Source: Acidobacteriaceae bacterium KBS 83
GTDB taxonomy: Bacteria; Acidobacteriota; Terriglobia; Terriglobales; Acidobacteriaceae
Length of the DNA stretch: 64,000 bases
Assembly: GCA_000381585.1 (NCBI GenBank)
Contig: KB906742.1
Location: 62,001-126,000, forward strand
Direction: 5' to 3'
Below, one piece after another: positions 36,002-44,389 of the stretch (positions within the stretch are counted from its first letter, which is position 1; each line of letters begins with the position of its first letter). The position numbers and the translations under genes were made by a program. The notes beneath the pieces are model-generated. The model was given only the letters and a program-made list of their open reading frames with translations. It was not told where the DNA came from and ran no database searches.

Positions 36002-36417
36002 CGCGCGCGCTCCGGGCCCAAGCAATCGGCGTAAAGGTCCGGTGTCTCATAGACGCGAACGCGCTCCAGCCGGGCACCCGGAATCTTGCCATCCAGCCGC
36101 TCCCACGCACTCACCGCGATGTTCTCGACGGTCGGCACGCGGTCGCGAAACTCCGGGATCTCCAGGTTCAAGTGCCGGTGGTCGTATACATCCACGACTT
36201 CGCTGTGCATCACGTCCTTCAACTGCTTAAGGTCGACCACAAAGCCGGTCTGCGGATTCACCTCGCCCGCAACCGTCACTTCCAGGGTGTAGTTATGGCC
36301 GTGTCCATTGCGGTTGGCGCATTTGCCGAATACGCGCTCGTTTTCCGCCGCGCTCCAGGCATCGTTCCAGTAGTAGTGAGCGGCAGAAAACTCCGCCTTT
36401 CGTGTCAACAGGATCAT
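35998..36417 (-). CDS. 6-pyruvoyl-tetrahydropterin synthase family protein, copy A (QueD-like)
   Basis: A 139-residue paralogue of copy B with zinc ligands in AEFSAAHYYW and NGHGHNYTLEV, Cys in RVFGKCANRNG and a catalytic Asp-His in VDVYDHRHLNLEIPEF. QueD makes 6-carboxy-tetrahydropterin for queuosine, while PTPS makes the tetrahydrobiopterin precursor; both copies keep the core residues, so I cannot say which does which. It is first in the operon, divergent from the TlpA-like gene across 127 bases. Confidence 0.92.
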   Translation of the reverse strand: MILLTRKAEFSAAHYYWNDAWSAAENERVFGKCANRNGHGHNYTLEVTVAGEVNPQTGFVVDLKQLKDVMHSEVVDVYDHRHLNLEIPEFRDRVPTVENIAVSAWERLDGKIPGARLERVRVYETPDLYADCLGPERAR

Positions 36418-36544
36418 GGGTTTCCGTTATTTCTGGCCTCTCATAGATGGATGTCTGGTCGAGCCTATTGGCTTCAATCGTATGCCCGGGGGTTCCGGCC
36501 TTTCCTGCACCGTCTAATCGCATCGGCGGGCCAGACTCAACGGT

Positions 36545-37039
36545 ATGATGGGCACAGTGAAGCACACCTGTTTCATTCTGGCCGCTCTCCTATTCGTTAC
36601 AGCCGGCTGCGACCGCGGCAGCCACCCCCGGCAAATGGGCCGCGTTGCCCCGGACTTCACAGTAACCGACGGAAACCGCAGCGTCCATCTGGCCGACTAC
36701 CGCGGGAAGATCGTGGTCCTGAATTTCTGGGCAACATGGTGTCTGCCCTGTATTGCTGAGTTGCCTTCGCTCACCGCCATGCAGCAGCAATTGCCGCAGG
36801 TCCAGGTGCTTGCGGTCAGCGTGGATGTGGATCAGGAGGCGTACCGGGATTATCTCGTCCAGCACAAGATCGGCCTGCTCACCATCGATGATCCCGCGCA
36901 TCGCGCTGCGGATCTTTACGGTACGTCCCGCTGGCCGGAGACGTATGTCATCGATCAGCACGGAATCATCCGCCGGAAATTTATCGGCGCGCAGGACTGG
37001 ACCAGCCCTGAGGTCCTGGAATACCTCCGCCGCCTGTAG
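36545..37039 (+). CDS. TlpA-like thioredoxin-fold lipoprotein
   Basis: A 164-residue protein with a lipoprotein signal (ILAALLFVTAGC), so anchored facing the periplasm. A thioredoxin fold has the active site NFWATWCLPCIAELPSL, and RWPETYVIDQHGIIRRKF contains the cis-Pro region. It probably reduces or isomerises disulfides, for example in cytochrome or copper-protein maturation. The start may be 36545 or the next codon (MM). It is followed by an HMA-like protein and MsrB, forming a thiol and metal-related patch. Confidence 0.88.
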   Translation: MMGTVKHTCFILAALLFVTAGCDRGSHPRQMGRVAPDFTVTDGNRSVHLADYRGKIVVLNFWATWCLPCIAELPSLTAMQQQLPQVQVLAVSVDVDQEAYRDYLVQHKIGLLTIDDPAHRAADLYGTSRWPETYVIDQHGIIRRKFIGAQDWTSPEVLEYLRRL

Positions 37040-37164
37040 CTCAGGCCGGGAGCATGGGCGTTCAAAAATGATCTATGATGCCGCTAGAGCGTCGTCAAAA
37101 GCCGGTCTCGCCGTCGCTCCTCAAGTCCAGCGATACATGCCTTTGCAATTGAGGGAAATGCTCG

Positions 37165-37449
37165 ATGACCAATGTCGATGTTCTATTCCGTTATGAGCAG
37201 CAGCCCTCCGAGGCCGCGATGTTCGCGCTGGGCAATCTGAAAGAGGTCTATGGCATCCGCCGCATCGAGATCGATCAGCCGGGCAAAACCATTCGTGTGG
37301 AATATGATGCGACGCGCCTGACGCCGGCAGTAGTGGCGAACTTGCTTCGCCGCGGAGGCATCAGCATCCTTGAAGAGGTGGCCCTGATCGCGCCGCAGAA
37401 TCCGATCGAGCACCCGGACGCCTCGCAGCCCCCCGCGGCTGCCAAGTAG
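37165..37449 (+). CDS. Ferredoxin-fold (HMA-like) small protein
   Basis: A 94-residue protein with the beta-alpha-beta pattern of heavy-metal-associated domains: VDVLFRYEQQPSEAAMFALG, then VYGIRRIEIDQPGKTIRVEY and TPAVVANLLRRGGISI. The CxxC metal site of classical HMA domains is absent, so metal binding is doubtful. The C-terminal tail is Pro/Ala-rich. Its position between TlpA-like and MsrB genes suggests a redox or metal context, but the function is unknown. Confidence 0.7.
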   Translation: MTNVDVLFRYEQQPSEAAMFALGNLKEVYGIRRIEIDQPGKTIRVEYDATRLTPAVVANLLRRGGISILEEVALIAPQNPIEHPDASQPPAAAK

Positions 37450-37548
37450 CGACCGCCTAATCCATTGTGCCTGGGCATTGGACTTGCCAGGGCGTAACCC
37501 ACGCGGGACTTCTGCGTCTTAGACTCGGACACGAGTGGAGCAAACCTT

Positions 37549-38157
37549 ATGTTCGAGTCACAACCATCGAGGGACCCCGGCTCACAGCGCGTGACGCGGC
37601 GCATATTTCTTTCCACCGGGATAGCGGCGGTAGGAGCGGCGCTACTCAGTCTGCGACATCCGCATCACGCGTTGGCTGACGAAGAGCCCTCGCATCCCGG
37701 CGAACCGGTCGTGATCGTGCTCTTTTCAGACGACGGGAAGCGTCTCCGGAAGGTCACGATGCCGAAAGTAGTGAAAAGTACGAGTGAATGGCAGAAGCAG
37801 CTTCCGCCGAACGTTTACGACATTGCCCGCCTTGCAGACACAGAGGTGGCTTATTCCGGCAGCCTGTGGAACCAGCACAAACGCGGTCTCTATCGATGCA
37901 TCTGCTGCGATACGGCACTATTCAACTCAGACACGAAGTTCGAGTCCGGCACGGGTTGGCCGAGCTTCTGGGCACCTATTGCGAAAGAGAACGTCGCCGA
38001 GCAACACGACACCACCCTGGGCATGGTGCGCACCGCCGTAAGCTGCAGGCTCTGCGACGCGCATTTGGGCCATGTGTTTACGGATGGTCCGCACCCTACG
38101 GGGCTTCGTTATTGCATGAACTCCGCGTCGCTTCGCTTCGCTCCCCACTCCGCCTGA
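37549..38157 (+). CDS. msrB: Peptide-methionine (R)-S-oxide reductase, exported
   Basis: A 202-residue protein. Residues 16-43 form a twin-arginine-type signal (VTRRIFLSTGIAAVGAALLS). The MsrB domain has two zinc CxxC pairs (YRCICCDTALF, CRLCDAHLGHVF) with SGTGWPSFW and the catalytic Cys in GLRYCMNSASLRF. It reduces methionine-R-sulfoxide in exported proteins. Tat export implies folding and zinc loading before transport. It converges on the DoxX gene of the buf operon. Confidence 0.93.
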   Translation: MFESQPSRDPGSQRVTRRIFLSTGIAAVGAALLSLRHPHHALADEEPSHPGEPVVIVLFSDDGKRLRKVTMPKVVKSTSEWQKQLPPNVYDIARLADTEVAYSGSLWNQHKRGLYRCICCDTALFNSDTKFESGTGWPSFWAPIAKENVAEQHDTTLGMVRTAVSCRLCDAHLGHVFTDGPHPTGLRYCMNSASLRFAPHSA

Positions 38158-38177
38158 GACAGAGCGAGAAGTCGCGG

Positions 38178-38663
38178 TCAAGCTGCAGTTGACGCGGGCT
38201 CTAGGTCTTTGAGTCTCCGACGCACGAGCCGATCCAGCGCGAAGCATCCAGGACCAAAGATGAGGATAAGCAGCGACGCGAAGAGGAATGTGTAGGGGTC
38301 GGCGTTGTAAAACTTGCCTGGGTCGGAAAAGACGAAGTGCAGGGCCTCCGGGTCGGCGGTGATATAGGCGACGATCATGTCGAACGCCAGCAGCAGGCTG
38401 ATAAAGCGAGACGCCAGGCCGACGATGAGCAGCAAGCCACCGATGAACTCCAGCGACGAAACGAACACGACGTTGGCGCCGGGAAACGGGATATGGAGGC
38501 TCGCAAAGAATTCCGTTGCCTGCGGGATGTGATGCAGCCTGCCCCAGCCGGATTGGGCGAACTGCCAGCCCCAATAGAGCCGCACCAACAGCAGAAATGG
38601 GGACCGCAGAGAGGATGCAGCGCGGCGAAACTGCGCGTAGGCGCTAAGGATGCGCTCTCGCAT
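38178..38663 (-). CDS. DoxX-family membrane protein of the buf operon
   Basis: A 161-residue four-helix protein (LLLVRLYWGWQFAQSGWGRL; ANVVFVSSLEFIGGLLLIVG; SLLLAFDMIVAYITADPE; FLFASLLILIFGPGCFALD). DoxX proteins may accept quinone electrons at the membrane, and one is a regular partner of DUF692/DUF2063 bufferin operons. ATG 38663 lies two bases after the bufC stop, so they are cotranscribed; the upstream in-frame codon at 38720 would overlap bufC by 55 bases and is less likely. Confidence 0.88.
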   Translation of the reverse strand: MRERILSAYAQFRRAASSLRSPFLLLVRLYWGWQFAQSGWGRLHHIPQATEFFASLHIPFPGANVVFVSSLEFIGGLLLIVGLASRFISLLLAFDMIVAYITADPEALHFVFSDPGKFYNADPYTFLFASLLILIFGPGCFALDRLVRRRLKDLEPASTAA

Positions 38664-38665
38664 TC

Positions 38666-39583
38666 TCAGTTGACTCGCTTTCTGGCGGTGCGCCGGGCCG
38701 CTGCAGTCTTGTGGCGGCAAAACCAGCCCAGTTCAGCCCAGTTCGCAAACCACGCCTGCACCCGCGCGGGGCGCTGGTCTTCAGGAAGCGGCGACGATGT
38801 GAAGGCCTGATCTAGGGCCTCGCCGAGAGTGCTTCCCGCGTCGAGCGCTCGCAGGAGCAGGTATTCCTCGCGTTCGAGACGCTTGTAATAGACAGCGTTC
38901 TCGTAACGATGCACTCCTAGGTAGATGTCGCCGCGTTTGAGCGAGGCCGGCAGCCGCCGGCTGCGCAAATGCTTCGCGCTGGTGACAGCGTTGCTGGCCA
39001 CGCCCTGCGATGCCTGCCGGCGATGCACATCGATCACGAAATCGTCGACGGCGTCCAACAGGTGGAGCAGACGCAGATGAGGTTGCAGGGACAACTGTGA
39101 TTCGCCATCGAGCTGGCCGAGATCCGCTATGGTAAGTGCTCGCTCCGTTGCATTGTCGAAGGACTCGATGTATGCCCATTCCAGACGTACGACATCGAGA
39201 GCCAATTCAAGACGCTTCCCTGCGTACTGCGGATGCTCGAGCAGCCATGTTTCGAGGCGAGAGCCGAGGTTGCGCAGCGTGAACGATTGCGATGGGCAAT
39301 CCGTAAGATAGGCGCGGGTCAGTTTTTCAAAGGCCGCCTGCCCAACAACTGCACCGAGCCCTGGAAAGTCCTCCGCGAAGGCCGAGATGATGCGGAACCA
39401 ATACTGGCGATTGTAAATTTCAAGACGCTCAAAGGAGGTGAGCCGGTCGTTGGGCTTGATGAAGGCGGCAGCTTCCGCCATCATCGACCGGCCATTTCGT
39501 GCTTTCTGCTGCATGGTGTCGGTGCGGGTCAGCGGCAGCATAACTGCCTCGGCCATCCTGCGTTGCAGCTCGAGCAGCGTCAT
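38666..39583 (-). CDS. bufC: DUF2063 RiPP partner protein (BufC-type)
   Basis: A 305-residue protein. The N-terminal DUF2063 domain begins MTLLELQRRMAEAVMLPLTR and contains RLTSFERLEIYNRQYWFRII and DFPGLGAVVGQAAFEKLTRA. The C-terminal half resembles the RiPP recognition-like part (LGVHRYENAVYYKRLEREEY). Such proteins bind the precursor and activate the DUF692 enzyme in bufferin and related pathways. It overlaps bufB by ATGA and is followed directly by doxX. The Lys/Arg-rich tail (KTAAARRTARKRVN) is unconserved. Confidence 0.9.
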   Translation of the reverse strand: MTLLELQRRMAEAVMLPLTRTDTMQQKARNGRSMMAEAAAFIKPNDRLTSFERLEIYNRQYWFRIISAFAEDFPGLGAVVGQAAFEKLTRAYLTDCPSQSFTLRNLGSRLETWLLEHPQYAGKRLELALDVVRLEWAYIESFDNATERALTIADLGQLDGESQLSLQPHLRLLHLLDAVDDFVIDVHRRQASQGVASNAVTSAKHLRSRRLPASLKRGDIYLGVHRYENAVYYKRLEREEYLLLRALDAGSTLGEALDQAFTSSPLPEDQRPARVQAWFANWAELGWFCRHKTAAARRTARKRVN

Positions 39584-40476
39584 CGCGTCTCCAGCGGGTG
39601 CTCGCGTACCTTATTCAATGCGCCAGGAGGGAGGTTCGGAACAGTCGCGCGCTTCAGATAACGATTGGCTTTGAGCGCTTCTGCGTGTACCTCGTCGAAA
39701 GAGGGGATGTTATCGTCCCACTCCAAAAGGGTCGCCGTCGGGCCGCAGCGCTCGATGGCACGCGCATAGAGCGACCACACCGGATCGATGACCGGATGAT
39801 CGTGCGTGTCCAGAATGTACTTGCGGTATTTCGAGTGGCCCGCAATATGGATCTGCGCTACGCGCCAGCTGGGAACGCTGTTCACGTAGGTTAACGGATC
39901 GAAGCTGTGGTTTTGCGAGGACACGTAAATGTTGTTGACGTCCAACAGGATGCCGCAGTCCGCCGCTTCGACGACCTCGTTGAGAAACTCCCACTCGGCC
40001 ATCTCGCTCTCGTGGTATTCGGCATAGCTGCTTACGTTTTCGACGACAATGGGAATCTCAAGATAATCCTGCACCTGGCGAATGCGCTTCGCCGTCACTT
40101 TCACTGCCTCCCAGGTGTACGGGATCGGCAGCAGATCATGGGTGTAGCGGCCATCGACGCTGCCCCAGCAGAGATGGTCGGAGAGCCACGGCGTATTGGT
40201 GCGGCGAACCAGCGTCTTCAACCGCTTGAGGTGTTCGCGACTGAGCGGCTGCGCGGAGCCGAAGTACATCGATACCCCGTGCTGCACGACACGGTATTGA
40301 TCGAGTATCTGATCCAGCACCTGCAGTGGACGACCGCCGTCCACCATGTAGTTTTCGGAGATGATCTCGAACCAGTCGACGACCGGCTTCTTTTCGAAGA
40401 TGTGCTGATAGTGCGGAATCCTCAGTCCGATTCCAACACCATATTCCGTGAATCCATTGAAACGATTGGCAGGCAT
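39580..40476 (-). CDS. bufB: DUF692 multinuclear iron oxidase (BufB-type)
   Basis: A 298-residue TIM-barrel enzyme of the MNIO (DUF692) family. Likely metal ligands are visible in QHGVSMYFGSAQPL, WLSDHLCWGSVDG, PIVVENVSSYAEYH, LLDVNNIYVSS and QIHIAGHSKYR, with DTHDHPV near the end. These iron enzymes oxidise cysteines of a partner peptide, making thiooxazoles in bufferins, or other Cys modifications in related pathways. It follows the six-cysteine precursor gene and overlaps bufC. Length and motifs are normal, so activity is expected. Confidence 0.93.
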   Translation of the reverse strand: MPANRFNGFTEYGVGIGLRIPHYQHIFEKKPVVDWFEIISENYMVDGGRPLQVLDQILDQYRVVQHGVSMYFGSAQPLSREHLKRLKTLVRRTNTPWLSDHLCWGSVDGRYTHDLLPIPYTWEAVKVTAKRIRQVQDYLEIPIVVENVSSYAEYHESEMAEWEFLNEVVEAADCGILLDVNNIYVSSQNHSFDPLTYVNSVPSWRVAQIHIAGHSKYRKYILDTHDHPVIDPVWSLYARAIERCGPTATLLEWDDNIPSFDEVHAEALKANRYLKRATVPNLPPGALNKVREHPLETR

Positions 40477-40543
40477 CTGTCCGTTCCCGTCAACGGCACT
40501 CGGTTCAGGTCATGTGCAGCAGACATGATCGATGGGGAAAGTT

Positions 40544-40576
40544 CGCGAGGGCCCCTTCCACGAGGCGGCCCTCGCG
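40544..40576 (-). terminator. Intra-operon hairpin between precursor and bufB
   Basis: CGCGAGGGCC pairs with GGCCCTCGCG around a 13-base loop, starting 11 bases after the precursor stop. No T tract follows, so it is more likely an attenuator or mRNA-stabilising stem that raises precursor over enzyme levels. Confidence 0.6.
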
Positions 40577-40586
40577 CAGGTGAAGC

Positions 40587-40901
40587 TTATGCATCCGGCA
40601 TCTTGGAGCCGTCGGTGGCGCAGCCGCCCTTGCCCTTGCAGCTGTTCTTGCCCTTGCAGCCGTTGTCGCTCGCCTTGCATCCGCCCTGGCCCTTACAGTC
40701 GTTCTTGCCTTTACAGGAATGCTTGCCAGTGTCCTGAAAATTGCTCTTCAGGTGCACAGCGGTGCCGACGTTCGAGTTTGCGCTCACGCTGGCCTGGCCG
40801 TTCGACTGTGCGGCCGGCTGAGCGTTGAGGCGGGCCGAGGTGCCACCGAACAAGCCGGTCACAGCTGCAGTCAGAATGAGAGTCTTGACGCTATTGTTCA
40901 T
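40587..40901 (-). CDS. bufA: Bufferin-like cysteine-rich RiPP precursor
   Basis: A 104-residue precursor. Residues 1-27 are a Sec signal peptide (LILTAAVTGLFGG...LNA). A Ser/Asn/Gln-rich linker to about residue 60 leads to six cysteines at 63, 69, 75, 82, 88 and 94. They lie in two copies of one unit: CKGKNDCKGQGGC and CKGKNSCKGKGGC, joined by KASDNG. This fits the DUF2282/BufA type of periplasmic peptides whose cysteines are oxidised by DUF692 enzymes to chelate copper. RBS AAGGAAGG lies 9 bases before the ATG. A palindrome AACCTCAGGTT lies 35-45 bases upstream and could be a regulatory site. Confidence 0.88.
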   Translation of the reverse strand: MNNSVKTLILTAAVTGLFGGTSARLNAQPAAQSNGQASVSANSNVGTAVHLKSNFQDTGKHSCKGKNDCKGQGGCKASDNGCKGKNSCKGKGGCATDGSKMPDA

Positions 40902-41219
40902 TGCGAGAAACCTTCCTTATTGAGTTCCTCAGATCGTTCAACCTGAGGTTGGGACCATCCGGATTACGTTGTATACCGCGTTTGCGGATTGCAACTCCTT
41001 CACAAAGAACCGAAAGCAACCCGCCAGCGCCCGTCGCCTCTTGAGGAGGTCAACAGCCACCAGCACTCGGTTAGAGTCACCGGGCAGAGGGAGGTTACAG
41101 CGCAACAGTGGCCTTTGCATAGGAAATCCTGCATCTTTTGACAGGATCTACACGTGCCGGAACCGCTCGATGGTGGCCTCGTCACGTAATACGTTGCTCT
41201 GACATTCCGTCGTCCGGGA
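40902..41219. other. Promoter region of the buf operon
   Basis: No gene is recognised. The palindrome AACCTCAGGTT at about 40939-40949 and a TATACA box at about 40971 precede the precursor gene; no convincing -35 element is seen. Confidence 0.35.
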
Positions 41220-42842
41220 TTAATCACTTTGGTTCAGCGACGGTCTCCGGACCTGCAACGACCGGACAAGCTTTATCGAGGCAAGGAGGAGAGCAAGTGT
41301 CACGGCCGCCCAGACGCCATAGAGCACATGCACGGTCCAGAGCGGCGCCTGCCCGATGTGGCGCAGCAGCGAAGGCAGAAAGTTCCACGTCGTAATGTGG
41401 GCGGCGTCCCATGAGTCCTGAAACATCGCGAAGGTGTTAAGGCCCCAGGCGGCACGCTTGTGCAGTGCGAATGCCGCGATGTTCTTGAACCGCAGGAAGA
41501 CCACCCAGGTGGGGTGGCCGAAGGTCTCCATCTGGTAAATCTCGAGCGGAATCCAGAAGGCGAGTGAGGCGCATTGGATCGCGACGCTGATTCCAGTGAC
41601 AGCGAGCCCCAGATACCAGATCGCCCGCGAAAGCACCTTCCGGCATCGCAACAGGAGTGGGATGGCGAGCAGCGTCGAGAACTCCACCGCACTTGAAATA
41701 TAGCGGTCGCCCCAAGCGAAGTCACCGGCCCACCAGTTATATCGCGCGTAGAAGACGATGTAGGCTGCGAGCATGGCGAGCGTCGCCACTGCAAAGGCCC
41801 GCAGCGCGGGCGTAAGCCGCTTCCACAGAAGCACCGTGAGCAGAAGGGCCAAGGGAAACATCGGATCGAAAACAAGGATCGTCTTCTCCGGCATAAAGAA
41901 GGGACCGAGGATGCCGGACTGGAGTCCCCCCTCAAACCAGCCCCGGTTGAATGGAAAATTCGCAGGCAGAGTGGGATCCTGCAGCCTATATTCGCGCGCG
42001 AAATAATGAACATAGGTGTTGGTCAAGGAGCCGAAGCGGATGTATTGGTAGATCCGGTCGATCAGCAGAAAGACTGCGTACACGGGAGCCACCGTCCGAA
42101 AGTAAGTCCAGAGCATGGAACGGCCGGATTGGTGTTCCAGATCGCTGCTGCCGGCGCGACGTGAGAACAGTGCAGCAAGCAGGATGAAACAAGCGGCTCC
42201 GAAAGCATCGAGCGTTGTGGTAAGGCGTGTCAGCAGGTTGAGGCCAAGTGCAGCCGAGCCCCAGAACAAGGCTCGCCGATTCCCGGTAGTGAGCCACTTG
42301 AAGTGCAGCGCGAAACCTGTGATCGTCAACAGCAGGATGTAGTTGTTCTCCTCCATGTTCTGCGCATAGTGCAGATGCGTCGTAGCGCAGAGCAACGCGA
42401 GGACGCCGGCAACAGACTCGCCTTCAGAAAAGCCCAGCAGGTCCAAGAGCCGGAAGGCAGCAAGTGCCGTCAGCACATTGACGAGAATGTTGGTGCTGAA
42501 GCTGACGATGATGCTACGGATGGCAGGATCTTCCCCGCTGGCGACGTACTTGTGCCAAACGGGCAGATGCTCGGCCGCCGAGCCGGCCAGATCGGCCGGC
42601 AGCATCAAAAGCGACTGACCGATCCCATACCAGGCATACAGACGGCCGCCTCGCCCGTGAAGTCCAAACTCCGGGTATTCGTTGGGAAGGACCTGAGGCT
42701 GCCCAGTCCAGAGGGAATGTGTGACCTGCAACCGGTGCATGGTGTCCGACGTACCAAGTTCCCCGGACTGGACAAGGAAGGTGAGAAGGCCGGCAATCAG
42801 AAGCAGGAGGAAGAGGGGGCGAGAGAAGGGCCGTTGCGGCAT
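41220..42842 (-). CDS. Polytopic membrane protein, GT-C glycosyltransferase-like
   Basis: A 540-residue protein with about 11-12 hydrophobic segments. An extracytoplasmic loop after helix 1 contains SDTMHRLQVTHSLWTGQP and EFGLHGRGGRLYAWYGIGQS, an arrangement like GT-C lipid-linked-sugar transferases with an acidic motif in loop 1. A later loop carries FAREYRLQDPTLPANFPFNR. No family can be named with certainty. The ATG at 42842 is preferred to TTG 42887. It is monocistronic, with its 3' end about 320 bases from the buf precursor. Confidence 0.65.
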   Translation of the reverse strand: MPQRPFSRPLFLLLLIAGLLTFLVQSGELGTSDTMHRLQVTHSLWTGQPQVLPNEYPEFGLHGRGGRLYAWYGIGQSLLMLPADLAGSAAEHLPVWHKYVASGEDPAIRSIIVSFSTNILVNVLTALAAFRLLDLLGFSEGESVAGVLALLCATTHLHYAQNMEENNYILLLTITGFALHFKWLTTGNRRALFWGSAALGLNLLTRLTTTLDAFGAACFILLAALFSRRAGSSDLEHQSGRSMLWTYFRTVAPVYAVFLLIDRIYQYIRFGSLTNTYVHYFAREYRLQDPTLPANFPFNRGWFEGGLQSGILGPFFMPEKTILVFDPMFPLALLLTVLLWKRLTPALRAFAVATLAMLAAYIVFYARYNWWAGDFAWGDRYISSAVEFSTLLAIPLLLRCRKVLSRAIWYLGLAVTGISVAIQCASLAFWIPLEIYQMETFGHPTWVVFLRFKNIAAFALHKRAAWGLNTFAMFQDSWDAAHITTWNFLPSLLRHIGQAPLWTVHVLYGVWAAVTLALLLASIKLVRSLQVRRPSLNQSD

Positions 42843-42911
42843 CAGTCTGATAGTAAAGGGTTCAGACGTCTGCGACGGGTTCGGCAAATTTTGAGGCTGG
42901 ATGTGAGGTAG

Positions 42912-44058
42912 TTGACCGAATTCGCGCCGGGAGAGATATGTCGGTTGATCTTCATGGACACTGCAAGTCCTCGGCGGTACACTCGCGTCGCCGATGAGAC
43001 TAAGCTCCGCGCGCGCGTTCCGGGAATTGCGGAGTTGCTCTGTGAGTCCCTCCCAGACATCATCGATGAACCATCGCCTCGCGCTGGCGCGAAACTGCTG
43101 CCACTCCTCGCGTTTGTAACTTGTAGCCTTTCACTCTCAGCGCAATTCCCTCATCCGGAGATGCCCCGGGAAGCGCCGGTCGAGCGCCCGCCGGAGGAAC
43201 GCCTCCCACCTGAGTCGTCCAATGGGCATATCAATGGACGTGTCAACCTACCCTCTGAAGAATCGCGGATGCAAGAAATGAGTTCTTTCCGATCCCTAAG
43301 CGGGTGATTTGGGAACGTTCGGCAGACCCCAGTCGTCCCTACGCTGCGTACGAGCTAACTCCCGGGCCGCCGCCACAAAAAGTCAAGCTCGATCGTGACG
43401 CTCTGAAGAACCTCCAGGCGTCCAAAGTCCCCATCGTGTACAGCGGGGACATCCCGCGGGGCGAGGCTTGGCAGGAGTTCATTGCCAAGCAAAGCACGAC
43501 CACGATCATTCACGAGCCCACCTCGGCGAATAAGGATCTCCATTCCATCGCCGAGGCCACCGCGCTCGGCAAACGGCCGCTGTCGCAGAACACAAAGGTC
43601 TTCAATGCCCTGCCCCAGGAGTCGGACCCTGCCGCAAGCCACCAGGAACGCATCCACATGGGCCTCCAGAACACCGGCACGGTTGAGGCCTGGAAGTCTC
43701 TCAATGAGAGCATCCGGCCTGAAGTCGAAGGCTTCGATCATCCGTTCGCCGCCAAGAAAGCAATTCTGGACGAGCTAAGCACCGGCACCTCAGATGTCGT
43801 GCTGATCTATGCCCACTTCGACGGAGAGCGCCTCCATTTGCCATTTCGTCACACAGAATCGTCCGGGCGAGCCGGTCCTTTGGTCCCAGATCATCATCAG
43901 TTCCGTTGGCTTTTCCGATCTGGGTCTTCGCCATCGGCGGTCCGTTTCGATACCTCTCCTGGTATGCGAACAAGCACTGGATCGCCGGCGTGGTCATCAG
44001 CTTCGGCACATTCTTTGCCGCACTGTACAAACCCCGGCAAGCGCCAAATCCACGATAG
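42912..44058 (+). pseudogene. Hypothetical protein broken by frameshifts
   Basis: Three frames follow one another. A signal-like segment (AKLLPLLAFVTCSLSLSAQF) begins the first. The second is ERSADPSRPYAAYELTPGPP ... GTSDVVLIYAHFDGERLHLP. The third, after more shifts, reads FVTQNRPGEPVLWSQIIISS then FPIWVFAIGGPFRYLSWYAN and ends GTFFAALYKPRQAPNPR at 44058. The middle part is soluble and the end has two membrane segments. I do not recognise the family, and the first segment may be a separate gene. It lies immediately before a tRNA-Arg fragment that marks the start of the second accessory zone. Confidence 0.45.
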
Positions 44059-44114
44059 TCCTTGCACGCGCGGGTGGGCGATGCGCTGGAGTGCAGAACA
44101 AGCTGATGATTTTA

Positions 44115-44156
44115 TGGTGCGCCCAGAAGGATTCGAACCTCCGGCCTACTGATTAG
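44115..44156 (-). other. 3' half of tRNA-Arg: attachment-site scar
   Basis: The minus strand reads CTAATCAGTAGG (anticodon loop and stem end), the T arm GGAGG-TTCGAAT-CCTTC and the acceptor TGGGCGC, A, CCA. The 5' half that should pair with it (GCGCCCA, D arm) is absent. A tRNA 3' half of this kind is left at the far end of an element integrated in an intact tRNA, here probably tRNA-Arg(TCT) lying beyond the right edge. Translated, it gives the familiar spurious peptide PEGFEPPAY. Confidence 0.7.
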
Positions 44157-44389
44157 TAGGTAAAGCTAGCTCTTCTGCCCGCCTTTACCCTTTTGTTGAC
44201 TATTCGTCTGTTTTGTTTAAGTTACGGACAAAGCAGCGTATGCCGGAATAGCCCTTAGAAACCCTTCTTTTCCCTCTGGAGCGGGTACAAAAAATGCGCA
44301 CAGATGTTCCGGATCACCTCAATGTGAGTTTTCGAACGATCTTCGCCTTTTATTTGCCATTCCGCATGCTACCGCGCTAGGCTGCCGGA

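Noticed and set aside
40507-40737. Plus-strand open frame opposite the bufA/bufB junction
   Set aside because: Leu/Pro-rich low-complexity translation is the antisense of the Lys/Gly/Cys repeats of the precursor.
43840-44152. C-terminus PEGFEPPAY of a hypothetical protein
   Set aside because: This peptide is the well-known translation of a tRNA 3' half; it is the tRNA-Arg scar.
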